Shown: one piece after another, positions 1 to 8,194 of the stretch
How positions within the stretch are numbered: the first letter of the stretch is position 1
Layout: each line of letters begins with the position of its first letter
Source: an uncultured Desulfovibrio sp.
Lineage (GTDB): Bacteria > Desulfobacterota > Desulfovibrionia > Desulfovibrionales > Desulfovibrionaceae
DNA: 19,672 nucleotides
NCBI RefSeq assembly: GCF_949282365.1
Contig: NZ_CASDOY010000038.1
Span: 1-19,672, forward strand
Reading direction: 5' to 3'
Notes under the pieces: model-generated
The model's database searches: none
Told to the model about the DNA's origin: nothing
What the model saw: the letters and a program-made list of their open reading frames with translations, nothing else
Translations under genes and position numbers: made by a program

Positions 1-2
1 CC

Positions 3-3000
3 CTGGCTGCCCCCCTGTGGCCCGGTCTGGAACCCGTGTGGCAAGAGGTCGCGCCCGGCCCGCGCGAGCTGGCCCGTCTGGCCGCGGACGGCGTGCCGGT
101 GCTGCTCTTGCAGGCCCGCGAGGTCGGCCCCTGGGAAGGCATGCTGCTGGCCGGTCCGGCCCCCGCAGCTCCCGAACCGGCACAAGGCGAACTGGCCTGC
201 GACGGCGTGCGCTATGCCGACCTCACGCACGGCGGCGGCATCTGGCATGCCGGCTCGGTCCTGCCCGCCTGGCGGCAGGAGCTGCTGGCCCTGGGCGCGC
301 AGCCCGACGCCGCGGCCCTCGAGGCCATGGGGCAGCGGGGCATCTGGCTGCGGCCGCAGGGCGAGGTGCCGCCCCTGGCCGTCATGTGCTGCGGACAGGG
401 GGCCGTCTGGCCCGGCATGGGCCGCGAGCTCTACGACCATTTCCCCGCGGCCCGGGCCGCCATGGACCGCATCGCGCGCGTGGCCGACTGGGATGTGCTG
501 GCCCTGCTGGACGAGACCGATGTGGAGAAGATCGGCCTGACCCGCTGGCAGCAGCCCTACCTCTTCCTGCTGGAATACGCCCAGTGGAGCCATCTGGCCT
601 CGCTGGGCCTGCGGCCGTCCCTGATCTGCGGCCACAGCCTGGGCGAGCTCATCGCCCTCTGCCTGGCCGGCGTCTATGAGCCGGAAGTGGCCTGGTACAT
701 CCTGGACACGCGCTCCACCCACATGGCCGAGCTGGAGGCCCGCGCCACCCGCGAGACCGGCATGATGGCCGTCCCCGCCGAAGCCTCCGTCATCGAAGAG
801 GCCCGCAGGACCTGGCCCCAGCTCTATGTCTCCAATTACAATTCCCCGCGCCAGTTCATCATCAGCGGCCCGCGCGACGTGCTGCTGGAGGCCCGCAAGA
901 GCCTGCGCAAGCGCCGCATCCCGGCCATCATGCTCAACGTGAGCCTGGCCTTCCACCATCCCAGCATGCGCGTGCTGCGCGACATGTCCCTGCGCCGCCT
1001 CAACGCCCTGGCCATGCGTGCTGCGCGCATCCCCATGCTCAGCTGCATCACCACGCGCCCCTATCCCGACGACCAGCCCGGCATCTGCGAGCATATCGGC
1101 GACCTGGACGAGAATTCCGTGCGCTGGGTGGAATGCGTGCAGGCCATGTGGCAGCGCGACGGTATCCGCCATTTCGTGGAGATGGGCCCGCAGGACACCC
1201 TCTGCGGCCTGGTGGGCGACATCGAGCCGCGCGCCCTTTGCCTGGCCGCCGGGCGCAAGGGCCGGGAGGCCGAAGGCATGCGCCAGACCTGCGCACAGCT
1301 CTATGCCCTGGGCCATCTGACCCACGCCGGCGTGGCCCGGCACCGGCAGCGCTGGCTGGACGCGACGCCCTCCGCGGCGCCCGTTGCCGCGGGCGCTCCC
1401 GTCTCTCCGGCGTCCGCCGCTCCCGCTCCCGGGCGGGAGGAGCTGCCCGAAGCCGCGCGCAAGGTGCTGGCCATCCTGGCCGCCGCCTGCGGCCGGGAGG
1501 CCGACGCCCTGCGGCCGGAGATGGACCTGCGCTATGACCTGGCCCTGCGCTCCAGCCGCTTCCCGCTCATCGTGCAGGAAGTGGAGGAATCGCTGGGCAT
1601 CACGGTGGATTTCGAGGCCCTGCTGCATGTGGCCACGGTGGGCGACCTGCTGCGCGTGCTGGCCCGGCTCTCCGCGTCCGATACGGCGGAGGCGGCGGAG
1701 CAGGGCGAAGGCCCGCTGGCCGCGCCGCACCACGGCCGTGGCCAGGATCTGCCGCCCCTGTGCTGTTTCGACCTGGGCTGCTGCGACGGGGACGGACGGC
1801 CGCTGCCCCTGGCCCTGGATCCGGCGGCCCGGGGCATGGAAGCCCGGGAGGGCGACGTGCTGGCCGTCTGGGGCCCGGAGGCCCAGCGCCTGCCCCTGGC
1901 CGAGCTGCTGGGTTCCCTGGCGCCCCTGGGCATGACCTTCGCCCTGCCCGGCGCGGCCCTGGACGCCTGCCTGCCCCTGGAGGCCCTGGGCGGGCATCTC
2001 TACGGCCTGCCCGGCCTGACGGCCCTGACGACCTTGCCCGAGACCCTCCGCCGGGCCTGCGGCCGCCTGGACGGCCTGCTGCTCTGCGCGCCCGCGGACC
2101 GCGACCTGCCGGCCGAGGACATGGCGCAGCTCTGCCGTGTGGCCGTGGCCTGCGGCGTGCGTTATGTCTATGCCCTGCGCTGGCTCGCGCCCGGCGGCGA
2201 GGCCCGTCCCGCCCCCTGGCAGGAGGCCGGGGAAGCGGCCGCCCGCGAGTTGGGCCTGCCCTGGCGGGTGGTCTGCGTGGATGATGGCGGCCGTCCGGCC
2301 ATCCCGCGCGAACTGGGCGATCTGCTGGCCCGGGCCCTGACGCACGGCACGGCGGACCGGGTGCTCTGGCGGCGCGCTCCGGCACAGGCCGCCGCGCGCG
2401 GCTGGCAGTGGCTGGAACGCCCGGAACTGTTCCCGCGCGTCTTCTCCGCCGCCGTGGCGCATGAGGCCATGCCCTGGCCCGAAGCCGGGCAGCCTTCCTC
2501 CCGGCAGATGCTCGCCTGTGCGCAGTTCTCCCGCTATGCCACGCCCCGCCTTTCCGGGCACGGGGCCCTGCCGCCGGAAGGCCTGCCCTGGCTGCCCGTG
2601 AGCGAACTCTTGCAGACCATGTTGGAGAGCGGCTGCCTGCAGCTGCCCTGGCTCGCGGCCACGGGCTTTTCCGATCTGCGTTTCGCCGCGCCCCTCTATC
2701 TGCCGCAGGGCGTGACCCGCGAATGCCGCATCACGTCCCGTGTCCGCTCCTGGCTCGCGCAGGACGGCGTCATGACGCGCATGTGCCATGTGCGCCTGCA
2801 GAGCCGCGATCTGGCGCCCAACCTGCGGCGCATCAACCGTTTTTCGCCCCTGGCGCAGGGCATGGTCTTCCTGGCCGCGGCCGCCGGGGCCCTGCCGTCC
2901 CTGTGGTCCGATGACCTGACGGCCTCCGGGCCGGAACTGCCCCTGGAGGATTTCTATGCCGCCTGCGGCATGAGTGCGGACTGGCGCCTGCTGCGGCGTC

Positions 3001-3413
3001 TGCTCCCGGCGGGCGGGGACATGTGGCAGGGCGAGTTCCGCGCTGCGGCGGAAAGCATTGCCCCTGCAGGCAAATCCGGCTATGATGTTTTGCTGTCTGC
3101 GGTGGATGCCATCCTGCAGGCGGCCTGCCGCATCATGGAAGAGACCGTCAGCGGCGGGGCTGCTGCCGGTGCGCGCCTCTGCTGGCCGCGGGACTGGCGT
3201 CTGAGCGGCATCGGCTTCATCCGTTTCGCCGACGCCGGCGTGCGCGACGCCGCCCGGACGCCCTGGCGCGTCCAGCTGCGCCGGGGCTGGGACGATGAAC
3301 GCCTGCAGCGCTACGACGCCCAGGTCGTCGATGCCGGCGGGCAGATACTGCTGACGCTGCACCAGATGGAATTTGAGAAAGACGCCCGGCCCGTGGAAGC
3401 CGCCGGGGCCTGA
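3..3413 (+). CDS. Type I polyketide/PUFA-like synthase, 3' part (AT-ACP-KR-like-DH), 5' end outside window
   Basis: The frame is open to the left edge, so the start is missing; the GTG at 36 is probably internal. In order I see an acyltransferase domain (about 381-1245) with a GQG motif near 390, the nucleophile motif GHSLGE at 630-647, and an AFHH motif whose catalytic His is at 954-956. An Ala/Pro linker (about 1370-1435) follows, then an acyl-carrier domain (about 1446-1665) with its candidate phosphopantetheine Ser at 1551-1553. Next comes a reductase-like segment (about 1760-2390) with no recognisable NADPH glycine motif. A double-hotdog dehydratase-like region (about 2420-3390) has a GHG...LP first motif near 2558 and a VDAILQA second-half motif near 3100. 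The order matches PfaA/HglE-type synthases, so a ketosynthase is expected upstream. The AFH-type motif suggests malonyl-CoA use (inference). Product unknown. Confidence 0.85.
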   Translation: MAAPLWPGLEPVWQEVAPGPRELARLAADGVPVLLLQAREVGPWEGMLLAGPAPAAPEPAQGELACDGVRYADLTHGGGIWHAGSVLPAWRQELLALGAQPDAAALEAMGQRGIWLRPQGEVPPLAVMCCGQGAVWPGMGRELYDHFPAARAAMDRIARVADWDVLALLDETDVEKIGLTRWQQPYLFLLEYAQWSHLASLGLRPSLICGHSLGELIALCLAGVYEPEVAWYILDTRSTHMAELEARATRETGMMAVPAEASVIEEARRTWPQLYVSNYNSPRQFIISGPRDVLLEARKSLRKRRIPAIMLNVSLAFHHPSMRVLRDMSLRRLNALAMRAARIPMLSCITTRPYPDDQPGICEHIGDLDENSVRWVECVQAMWQRDGIRHFVEMGPQDTLCGLVGDIEPRALCLAAGRKGREAEGMRQTCAQLYALGHLTHAGVARHRQRWLDATPSAAPVAAGAPVSPASAAPAPGREELPEAARKVLAILAAACGREADALRPEMDLRYDLALRSSRFPLIVQEVEESLGITVDFEALLHVATVGDLLRVLARLSASDTAEAAEQGEGPLAAPHHGRGQDLPPLCCFDLGCCDGDGRPLPLALDPAARGMEAREGDVLAVWGPEAQRLPLAELLGSLAPLGMTFALPGAALDACLPLEALGGHLYGLPGLTALTTLPETLRRACGRLDGLLLCAPADRDLPAEDMAQLCRVAVACGVRYVYALRWLAPGGEARPAPWQEAGEAAARELGLPWRVVCVDDGGRPAIPRELGDLLARALTHGTADRVLWRRAPAQAAARGWQWLERPELFPRVFSAAVAHEAMPWPEAGQPSSRQMLACAQFSRYATPRLSGHGALPPEGLPWLPVSELLQTMLESGCLQLPWLAATGFSDLRFAAPLYLPQGVTRECRITSRVRSWLAQDGVMTRMCHVRLQSRDLAPNLRRINRFSPLAQGMVFLAAAAGALPSLWSDDLTASGPELPLEDFYAACGMSADWRLLRRLLPAGGDMWQGEFRAAAESIAPAGKSGYDVLLSAVDAILQAACRIMEETVSGGAAAGARLCWPRDWRLSGIGFIRFADAGVRDAARTPWRVQLRRGWDDERLQRYDAQVVDAGGQILLTLHQMEFEKDARPVEAAGA

Positions 3414-3435
3414 TAGCTGTCGCAAGGGAATGACC

Positions 3436-4899
3436 ATGACGAAAAAGATGGTTCGCTGGAAACAGGGGCTGGCGGTGGCCGCCCTGTGCGCCGGGATGGC
3501 GCTTTCGGGCTGCGCGTCGCAGAAAGCCGGGTCGGATGCCCCGGAGCTGCCCGCCAAGCACTGGCTGGAAGATGTGCCCGGGGTGCCGGTGGAGAACAAG
3601 AGCAAGCTCGAGGCCGTCATCCCCAATCTCTATGACCCGGCCAAGAAGTTCTCCTTTGAGGATTGCGTCTTCCTGACCATCCAGCAGTCGCCCCTGCTGG
3701 TCAACAGTGCCGTGGAACTGGAGATCAAGCGCCTGGCCCTGACGGACGCGGTCTGGAAATACCTGCCCGAGCCGCGCATGACCGTGGAAGTGGGCAATAC
3801 CCTGACCTATTATAATTCCGGCCGGGACGACGTGCCCAGCACCTACGGCAAGGTGGTGCCCCGCATCGGCTTTTACGCGCACTTCCCCAATCCGGTGGAG
3901 TCCTACTTCAACCACCAGGCCCAGAAGATCATGGTCAACTTGGCCATCTCCACGCACCGCAAGGCCGTGGGCGAGGCCATCTACAAGGTGGCGCAGGCCT
4001 ATCTGCGCCTGGAGGCCAAGGGCGAGATATTGCGCATCCAGAAGGAGATGGGACCGCTGGCCAAGGAGACCACCCGCTACTGGGAACAGCTGGAATCCGC
4101 CGACGGCCGCCAGGGCGTGGCCCTCAATGTGGCGCGGCAGCATGAGCGCGAAGTGGAGCTGACCAGCGAGCGCATGACTATGGAAGAGGTCATGGAGCGC
4201 ACCAGCCTCAAGATCCTGGCCGGTGTGGAGCCCCAGCAGCGCCTGAACATCGACAGCCACAGCGCCAACGACATCCTGCGCGGCTTCAGCGGCAAGGATT
4301 ACCGCTGGGAAGACCGCTGGCTGGTCACCGAGGACAACCTGCTGCTGCGTTCGCAGATCCGTCTGGGGGACTACAACATCATGCTGGCCTGGGCCGAATA
4401 TGTGCCCGACATGACCATCCGCGTGGACAAGACCCCCCCCGCCGGCCAGTACCAGCCCGCGGACGGGCAGGAAGACTATTTCTGGCGCCTGACCTTCGAC
4501 TTCCCGCTCATCGACTGGAACCGCCGTTACCGCGGCGTGCAGGCGGCCCGCATGCAGAAGGCCCAGGCCTTCCACGAGCTGTCGCGCAAGCGCACGGACT
4601 ACTCCAACACCTGGCTGCAGTGCGAACAGCGCGTGGCCCTGGCCGAGACCAACCGGCGTCTGGCCAAGGTCCATTTCGAAACGGCCGAGATGCGCTATAA
4701 GGAAGCGCGCATCTCCTTCGAGACCGGCCTGGGCGACATGCCCGCCATGAGTTCCGCGCATGAGGCCATGGTCCAGAGCCGCATCAGGCTGGTGGAAGCC
4801 GAACTGGAACACAAGCTGGCCAATCTGGAATGGATGTATGTCGCCAACCTCTTGCAGGAACGCTTCCTGGGCCTCCCTGCCACGGAGATCGAAAAATAA
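3436..4899 (+). CDS. TolC-family outer-membrane efflux lipoprotein
   Basis: This 487-residue protein resembles TolC/NodT outer-membrane channels. It starts with a lipoprotein signal peptide: basic residues, a hydrophobic core, then a lipobox LSGC with the lipidated Cys near residue 26. The body is rich in long helices, with two repeats of the TolC type. The second carries a FPLIDWNRRYRGVQ stretch near residue 355, like the strand-to-helix junction of OEP domains, and heptad-rich helices follow to the C-terminus. I chose ATG 3436 because AAGGGA at 3424-3429 sits 6 nt upstream; an in-frame ATG at 3430 touches that site. It lies 22 nt after the synthase, and its TAA overlaps the ATG of the HlyD-like gene (TAATG). 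It probably forms the outer-membrane exit for whatever the operon makes. Confidence 0.85.
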   Translation: MTKKMVRWKQGLAVAALCAGMALSGCASQKAGSDAPELPAKHWLEDVPGVPVENKSKLEAVIPNLYDPAKKFSFEDCVFLTIQQSPLLVNSAVELEIKRLALTDAVWKYLPEPRMTVEVGNTLTYYNSGRDDVPSTYGKVVPRIGFYAHFPNPVESYFNHQAQKIMVNLAISTHRKAVGEAIYKVAQAYLRLEAKGEILRIQKEMGPLAKETTRYWEQLESADGRQGVALNVARQHEREVELTSERMTMEEVMERTSLKILAGVEPQQRLNIDSHSANDILRGFSGKDYRWEDRWLVTEDNLLLRSQIRLGDYNIMLAWAEYVPDMTIRVDKTPPAGQYQPADGQEDYFWRLTFDFPLIDWNRRYRGVQAARMQKAQAFHELSRKRTDYSNTWLQCEQRVALAETNRRLAKVHFETAEMRYKEARISFETGLGDMPAMSSAHEAMVQSRIRLVEAELEHKLANLEWMYVANLLQERFLGLPATEIEK

Positions 4900-5792
4900 T
4901 GAAAAGACTGACCCTATTCGGTGCCCTGCTGGCCTGTCTGCTGCTGGCCGTCCCGGCCCTGGCCGTGGAGACCACCGCCACCGGCAAGGTGGTGGCCACC
5001 GTGACGCGCGACGTGCGCCTGCCCTTCAATGCCGTCATCGACGAGATCCTTGTCCGCCCCGGCGATGCCGTCAAGGCCGGGGACCCGCTGGTTCGCTACC
5101 ATCTGCAGGACGAGGCCGAGCGCGTGCTGCAGCGCGAAGTGACCACCGGCGCCGCCACGGAGAGCCTGCGCGGCCAGATCCTGGATCTGGAACGCGAGCT
5201 GGTGCAGACGCGCGCCGAGCGCAACCGCGCCAGCCAGCTGGCGGCTTCCGGTCTGGGCTCGCGCCAGGCCCTGGGCCGTCTGGAAGAAAACGTGCGCGCC
5301 CTGCAGCACCGCATCGAGCTGACCCAGCTTTCCATCAAGAAGAACGAGGAGATCTTCCAGGCCCGCCTGAAGGAACTGGAAGGCTACTACGGCCAGCCCA
5401 TCCGCGAAGGGGAACTGCTGCCGGACCAGCTGGTGCTGACCTCGCCCATCGACGGCTATGTGCTGCAGCTCATGTCCAACCTCAATCCCGACGCCATGCT
5501 GCCCGCCCAGTCCGCGCCCGTGAGCGTGGGCCAGCTGGACCCGGTGCTGATCCAGGTGCCTGTCTATGAAGGCGATCTGGGCCGCATCCGGGAAGGCGGC
5601 CATGCCCGGGTGGAGATCCCCTCGCTGGGCAACAAGGCCTTTTCGGCCACCATCACCGAGATCTCGTGGATCTCGTCGGACATGGACGTGGCCAAGCCCT
5701 CCTATTACACCGTGGAACTGACCGTGCCCAACGGCCAGCTCGAACTCAAGCCCGGCTTCAAGGCCCTGGTGCGCTTCGGAGCCGCCGAGTAG
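4899..5792 (+). CDS. HlyD-family periplasmic adaptor (membrane fusion protein)
   Basis: This 297-residue protein has a cleavable-looking signal peptide (cut probable after AVPALA, about residue 22). It then shows the split architecture of membrane fusion proteins. The first lipoyl half is at about residues 33-68 (ending GDAVKAGDPLV), followed by a coiled-coil hairpin at about 70-165 rich in Glu/Arg/Gln/Leu. The second lipoyl half starts near 175 (LTSPIDGYVL), and a beta-barrel with a membrane-proximal domain runs to the end. It would bridge an inner-membrane transporter and the TolC-like channel encoded just upstream. Its start codon overlaps that gene's stop, indicating translational coupling. 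No RND, MFS or ABC pump gene accompanies it here; the next gene is a flippase. The family call is firm, the cargo unknown. Confidence 0.87.
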   Translation: MKRLTLFGALLACLLLAVPALAVETTATGKVVATVTRDVRLPFNAVIDEILVRPGDAVKAGDPLVRYHLQDEAERVLQREVTTGAATESLRGQILDLERELVQTRAERNRASQLAASGLGSRQALGRLEENVRALQHRIELTQLSIKKNEEIFQARLKELEGYYGQPIREGELLPDQLVLTSPIDGYVLQLMSNLNPDAMLPAQSAPVSVGQLDPVLIQVPVYEGDLGRIREGGHARVEIPSLGNKAFSATITEISWISSDMDVAKPSYYTVELTVPNGQLELKPGFKALVRFGAAE

Positions 5793-5795
5793 TCC

Positions 5796-7217
5796 ATGAA
5801 GCTGAAGAGCCTGCCGCGCCAGCTGGGCTACATCCTGGGCGCCCAGTGGACCCGGGACCTCTCCTGGACCATCTTCACCATCCTGCTGGCACGGCGCAGC
5901 CCCGAGATGCTGGGGCAGATCGCCGTGGCCCTGTCCTGCGGCTATCTGGTCAAGACCGTCTCGGACGTGGGGCTCAACGACTTCCTGCTCTCCACCTTCG
6001 CCCGCCGCGAGGAGCGCCCCCGCACCCTGCTGGGCGAGGTGACGGGCCTCAAGACCTGCTTCATGCTGCTGGCCCTCACGGTCACCTGGTTCGTGACGGG
6101 CTGGCTGGACTACAGCTTCGAACTGCGGCTCATCGTCCTGTCCATCGCCACGGGCTTCGGGCTGGACGGGGTGACGGATTCCTTCTTCGCCCTCTGCCAG
6201 GCCCGGGGCCGTCAGGATGTGGAGATGCGCATCCGCGTGCCCTCGGCCCTGCTGGGCATCGGTTACGGCATCGTCTGCGTGCTGGCCGGCGCGCCCCTGA
6301 TCTTCATCGCCCTCTACAAGCTCATCGAATCCGTCCTCTGCACGGGCTTCGCCTTCCGGGCCCTGGGCCGCAATCCCTTCGTGGGCTTCGGTTACGACAA
6401 TGTGCGCGACCTGGCCGTGAAGATGAAGAGCGGCTTCATCTTCACCATCATGGCCGCCTGCGCCATGTTCTACAACAAGATCAACGTCTTTTTCCTCAAG
6501 AACTACGGCGGCGACGCGGCCGTGGGCGGCTACAACGTGGCCTGGGAGACCGTGGAGGGTCTGTCCGTGCTGGTCTCCAGCGCGTTGCTCGGCAAGGTCA
6601 TCTTCCCGCTGCTGGCGCGCTACTGGGCCCAGGACAGGGCGGCTTTCCGCCAGCTGGCGGGGCAGACGGCCCGTTCCCTCTGGGCGGCCTCCCTGCCGCT
6701 GATCTTCCTGATCTGCGTGGAGAGCGACCGCTTCCTGCCCACCATCTACGGCCCGGGTTACGAGATGGCCGCCACGGCCCAGCGCCTGCTGACCCCCTGT
6801 CTGGCCACGGCCTTTTTGCACAATCTGGCCGCCTACGCCATGATCGGCATGCGCAAGCATACCCTGCTGCTCTTCTTCTATCTGAGCGGACTGGTGGTGA
6901 ACATCGTCTGCTGCCTGACCATCATCGAACCCATGCCGCTGGAAGGGGCCGCGCTTTCCCTGACCGCCACCAAGGTCTGGGTGGCCATACTGACCGTGGG
7001 CTATTTCCAGTGGGTGGCCCGGCCCATGAGCCTGGCGCAGTGGCTGCTGATGCTGCTGGCCGTGGCCGTGGCCGTGGGCCTGTGGTGGTCCCTGGGCATG
7101 GTCCTGGCCCTGCCGCGCGAGGTGGCGGAACTGGCCGGCCTGCTGCCCCTGCTGGCCCTGTTCTGGTACTGGCGGCCGCCGCCGGCCTTTGAAAAGGAGC
7201 AACGTCAGGAGGCGTGA
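5796..7217 (+). CDS. Polysaccharide/lipid flippase-like membrane protein (Wzx/MATE-like, MOP superfamily)
   Basis: This 473-residue, highly hydrophobic protein has roughly 12-14 predicted membrane helices across its length and no signal peptide. The N-terminal half has the pattern of O-antigen/lipid flippases: a first helix with LARRSPEMLGQIAVALS, then a VSDVGLNDFLL segment resembling the GL.....R.va region of Wzx proteins. Later helices include FNP/NKINVFFLKNYGG and a long C-terminal TM array. It begins 3 nt after the HlyD-like stop with no strong ribosome site of its own, so it is probably translationally coupled. In context it may move a lipid-linked or acyl product across the inner membrane. 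I cannot separate the Wzx from the MurJ or MATE branch by eye, so the substrate is inference only. Confidence 0.75.
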   Translation: MKLKSLPRQLGYILGAQWTRDLSWTIFTILLARRSPEMLGQIAVALSCGYLVKTVSDVGLNDFLLSTFARREERPRTLLGEVTGLKTCFMLLALTVTWFVTGWLDYSFELRLIVLSIATGFGLDGVTDSFFALCQARGRQDVEMRIRVPSALLGIGYGIVCVLAGAPLIFIALYKLIESVLCTGFAFRALGRNPFVGFGYDNVRDLAVKMKSGFIFTIMAACAMFYNKINVFFLKNYGGDAAVGGYNVAWETVEGLSVLVSSALLGKVIFPLLARYWAQDRAAFRQLAGQTARSLWAASLPLIFLICVESDRFLPTIYGPGYEMAATAQRLLTPCLATAFLHNLAAYAMIGMRKHTLLLFFYLSGLVVNIVCCLTIIEPMPLEGAALSLTATKVWVAILTVGYFQWVARPMSLAQWLLMLLAVAVAVGLWWSLGMVLALPREVAELAGLLPLLALFWYWRPPPAFEKEQRQEA

Positions 7218-7219
7218 CC

Positions 7220-8194
7220 ATGGAACGACGCGGCTTTCTCAAATCTCTGGCAGGCGCCGGTCTGGGGCTGGGCATGTTGCCGGCCTGGGGAGCCGCGACC
7301 CCGGCGCAGGCGGCCGATGCGGATGCCTGGCGCGCCGTGGTCATGGACGTGGATGCCTGTACGGGCTGCGGCGCCTGCGTCCGGGCCTGCCATGAGCGGA
7401 CGGCCGCCCGGGTCCCCCGGCCGGTGTCGCCCATCCCGGTCTCCCGCTGGGGACGGGACAGGCGTTCCGACTGGTGGGAGCGACGCCAGCTCACCGACCG
7501 CCTGACGCCCTACAACTGGCTCTATCTGCAGACCTGCACGGTGCAGACCGCCCGGGGCGAGCGCCAGGTCTTCATGCCCCGCCGCTGCCTGCAATGCCTC
7601 AACCCGCCCTGCGTCAGCCTCTGCCCTTTGGGTGCGGCCCGGCAGCGCGTCACCGGCGCCGTCTATACGGAGACTTCCCTGTGCTTCGGCGACGGCCAGT
7701 GCGTCGCCGTCTGCCCGTGGCACATCCCGCGCCTGCAGTCCGGAGTGGGGCCCTACCTGCATCTGGCGCCCGGCTATCTGGGCTACGGGCAGACCTTCAA
7801 GTGCGATTTTTGCGAGGACATCATCGCCGGTGACCGGCCGCCGCTCTGTGTGGCCGCCTGTCCGCACCAGGCGCAGCATTTCGGTCCCTACCGGGAGATG
7901 GTGGCCCTGGCCCGACAGATGGCGGACGAGCGCCGCGGCGATCTTTTCGGCCTGCGGGAAAACGGCGGCACCTGCCTGATCTATGTCTCTTCCATCCCCT
8001 TCCGGGATATCGAGGCCGCCCTGCTGCGCCAGGGCCTGATCTCTCCCGGGCGGCCCAGCCTGCGCCCGGTGGGGGCCAGTCTGGAGCGCGAGAACAGGCT
8101 CGTGGGCACGGTGCTGGCCGCGCCCCTGGCCGGCGCCGCCCTGGCCGGTCTGCGTCTGCTGCGCGATCACTGGAGCGAGAAACATGAGGATTGA
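7220..8194 (+). CDS. Tat-exported multi-[4Fe-4S] electron-transfer protein (HybA/DsrO-like), Cys-to-Asp in one cluster motif
   Basis: This 324-residue protein starts with a twin-arginine signal (ERRGFLKSL, hydrophobic core, AQA near residue 31). Four ferredoxin-type motifs follow: C47/C50/C53/C57, C123/C126/C131/C135, C155/D158/C161/C165 and C195/C198/C210/C214. The third motif has Asp where the second Cys is expected. A hydrophobic stretch at about 294-314 looks like a C-terminal membrane anchor, as in HybA. ATG 7220 is chosen because AGGAGG (7207-7212) lies 7 nt upstream; an in-frame GTG at 7214 is too close. The next gene, a cytochrome b-like protein, overlaps by 11 nt, so the pair probably passes electrons between the periplasm and the quinone pool. 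No molybdenum or hydrogenase catalytic subunit is nearby, and the donor or acceptor is unknown. Confidence 0.85.
   Translation: MERRGFLKSLAGAGLGLGMLPAWGAATPAQAADADAWRAVVMDVDACTGCGACVRACHERTAARVPRPVSPIPVSRWGRDRRSDWWERRQLTDRLTPYNWLYLQTCTVQTARGERQVFMPRRCLQCLNPPCVSLCPLGAARQRVTGAVYTETSLCFGDGQCVAVCPWHIPRLQSGVGPYLHLAPGYLGYGQTFKCDFCEDIIAGDRPPLCVAACPHQAQHFGPYREMVALARQMADERRGDLFGLRENGGTCLIYVSSIPFRDIEAALLRQGLISPGRPSLRPVGASLERENRLVGTVLAAPLAGAALAGLRLLRDHWSEKHED

Noticed and set aside
3217..4812. Long minus-strand open frame (531 codons) antisense to the synthase end and the TolC-like gene
   Set aside because: Its His/Gln/Gly-rich, low-complexity translation is typical of antisense frames in GC-rich DNA, and the plus-strand genes are clearly real.
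4914..7202. Minus-strand open frame of 762 codons antisense to the adaptor and flippase genes
   Set aside because: The translation is repetitive Gly/Gln/His/Ala with no domain, while the opposite strand encodes recognisable proteins with coupled starts.
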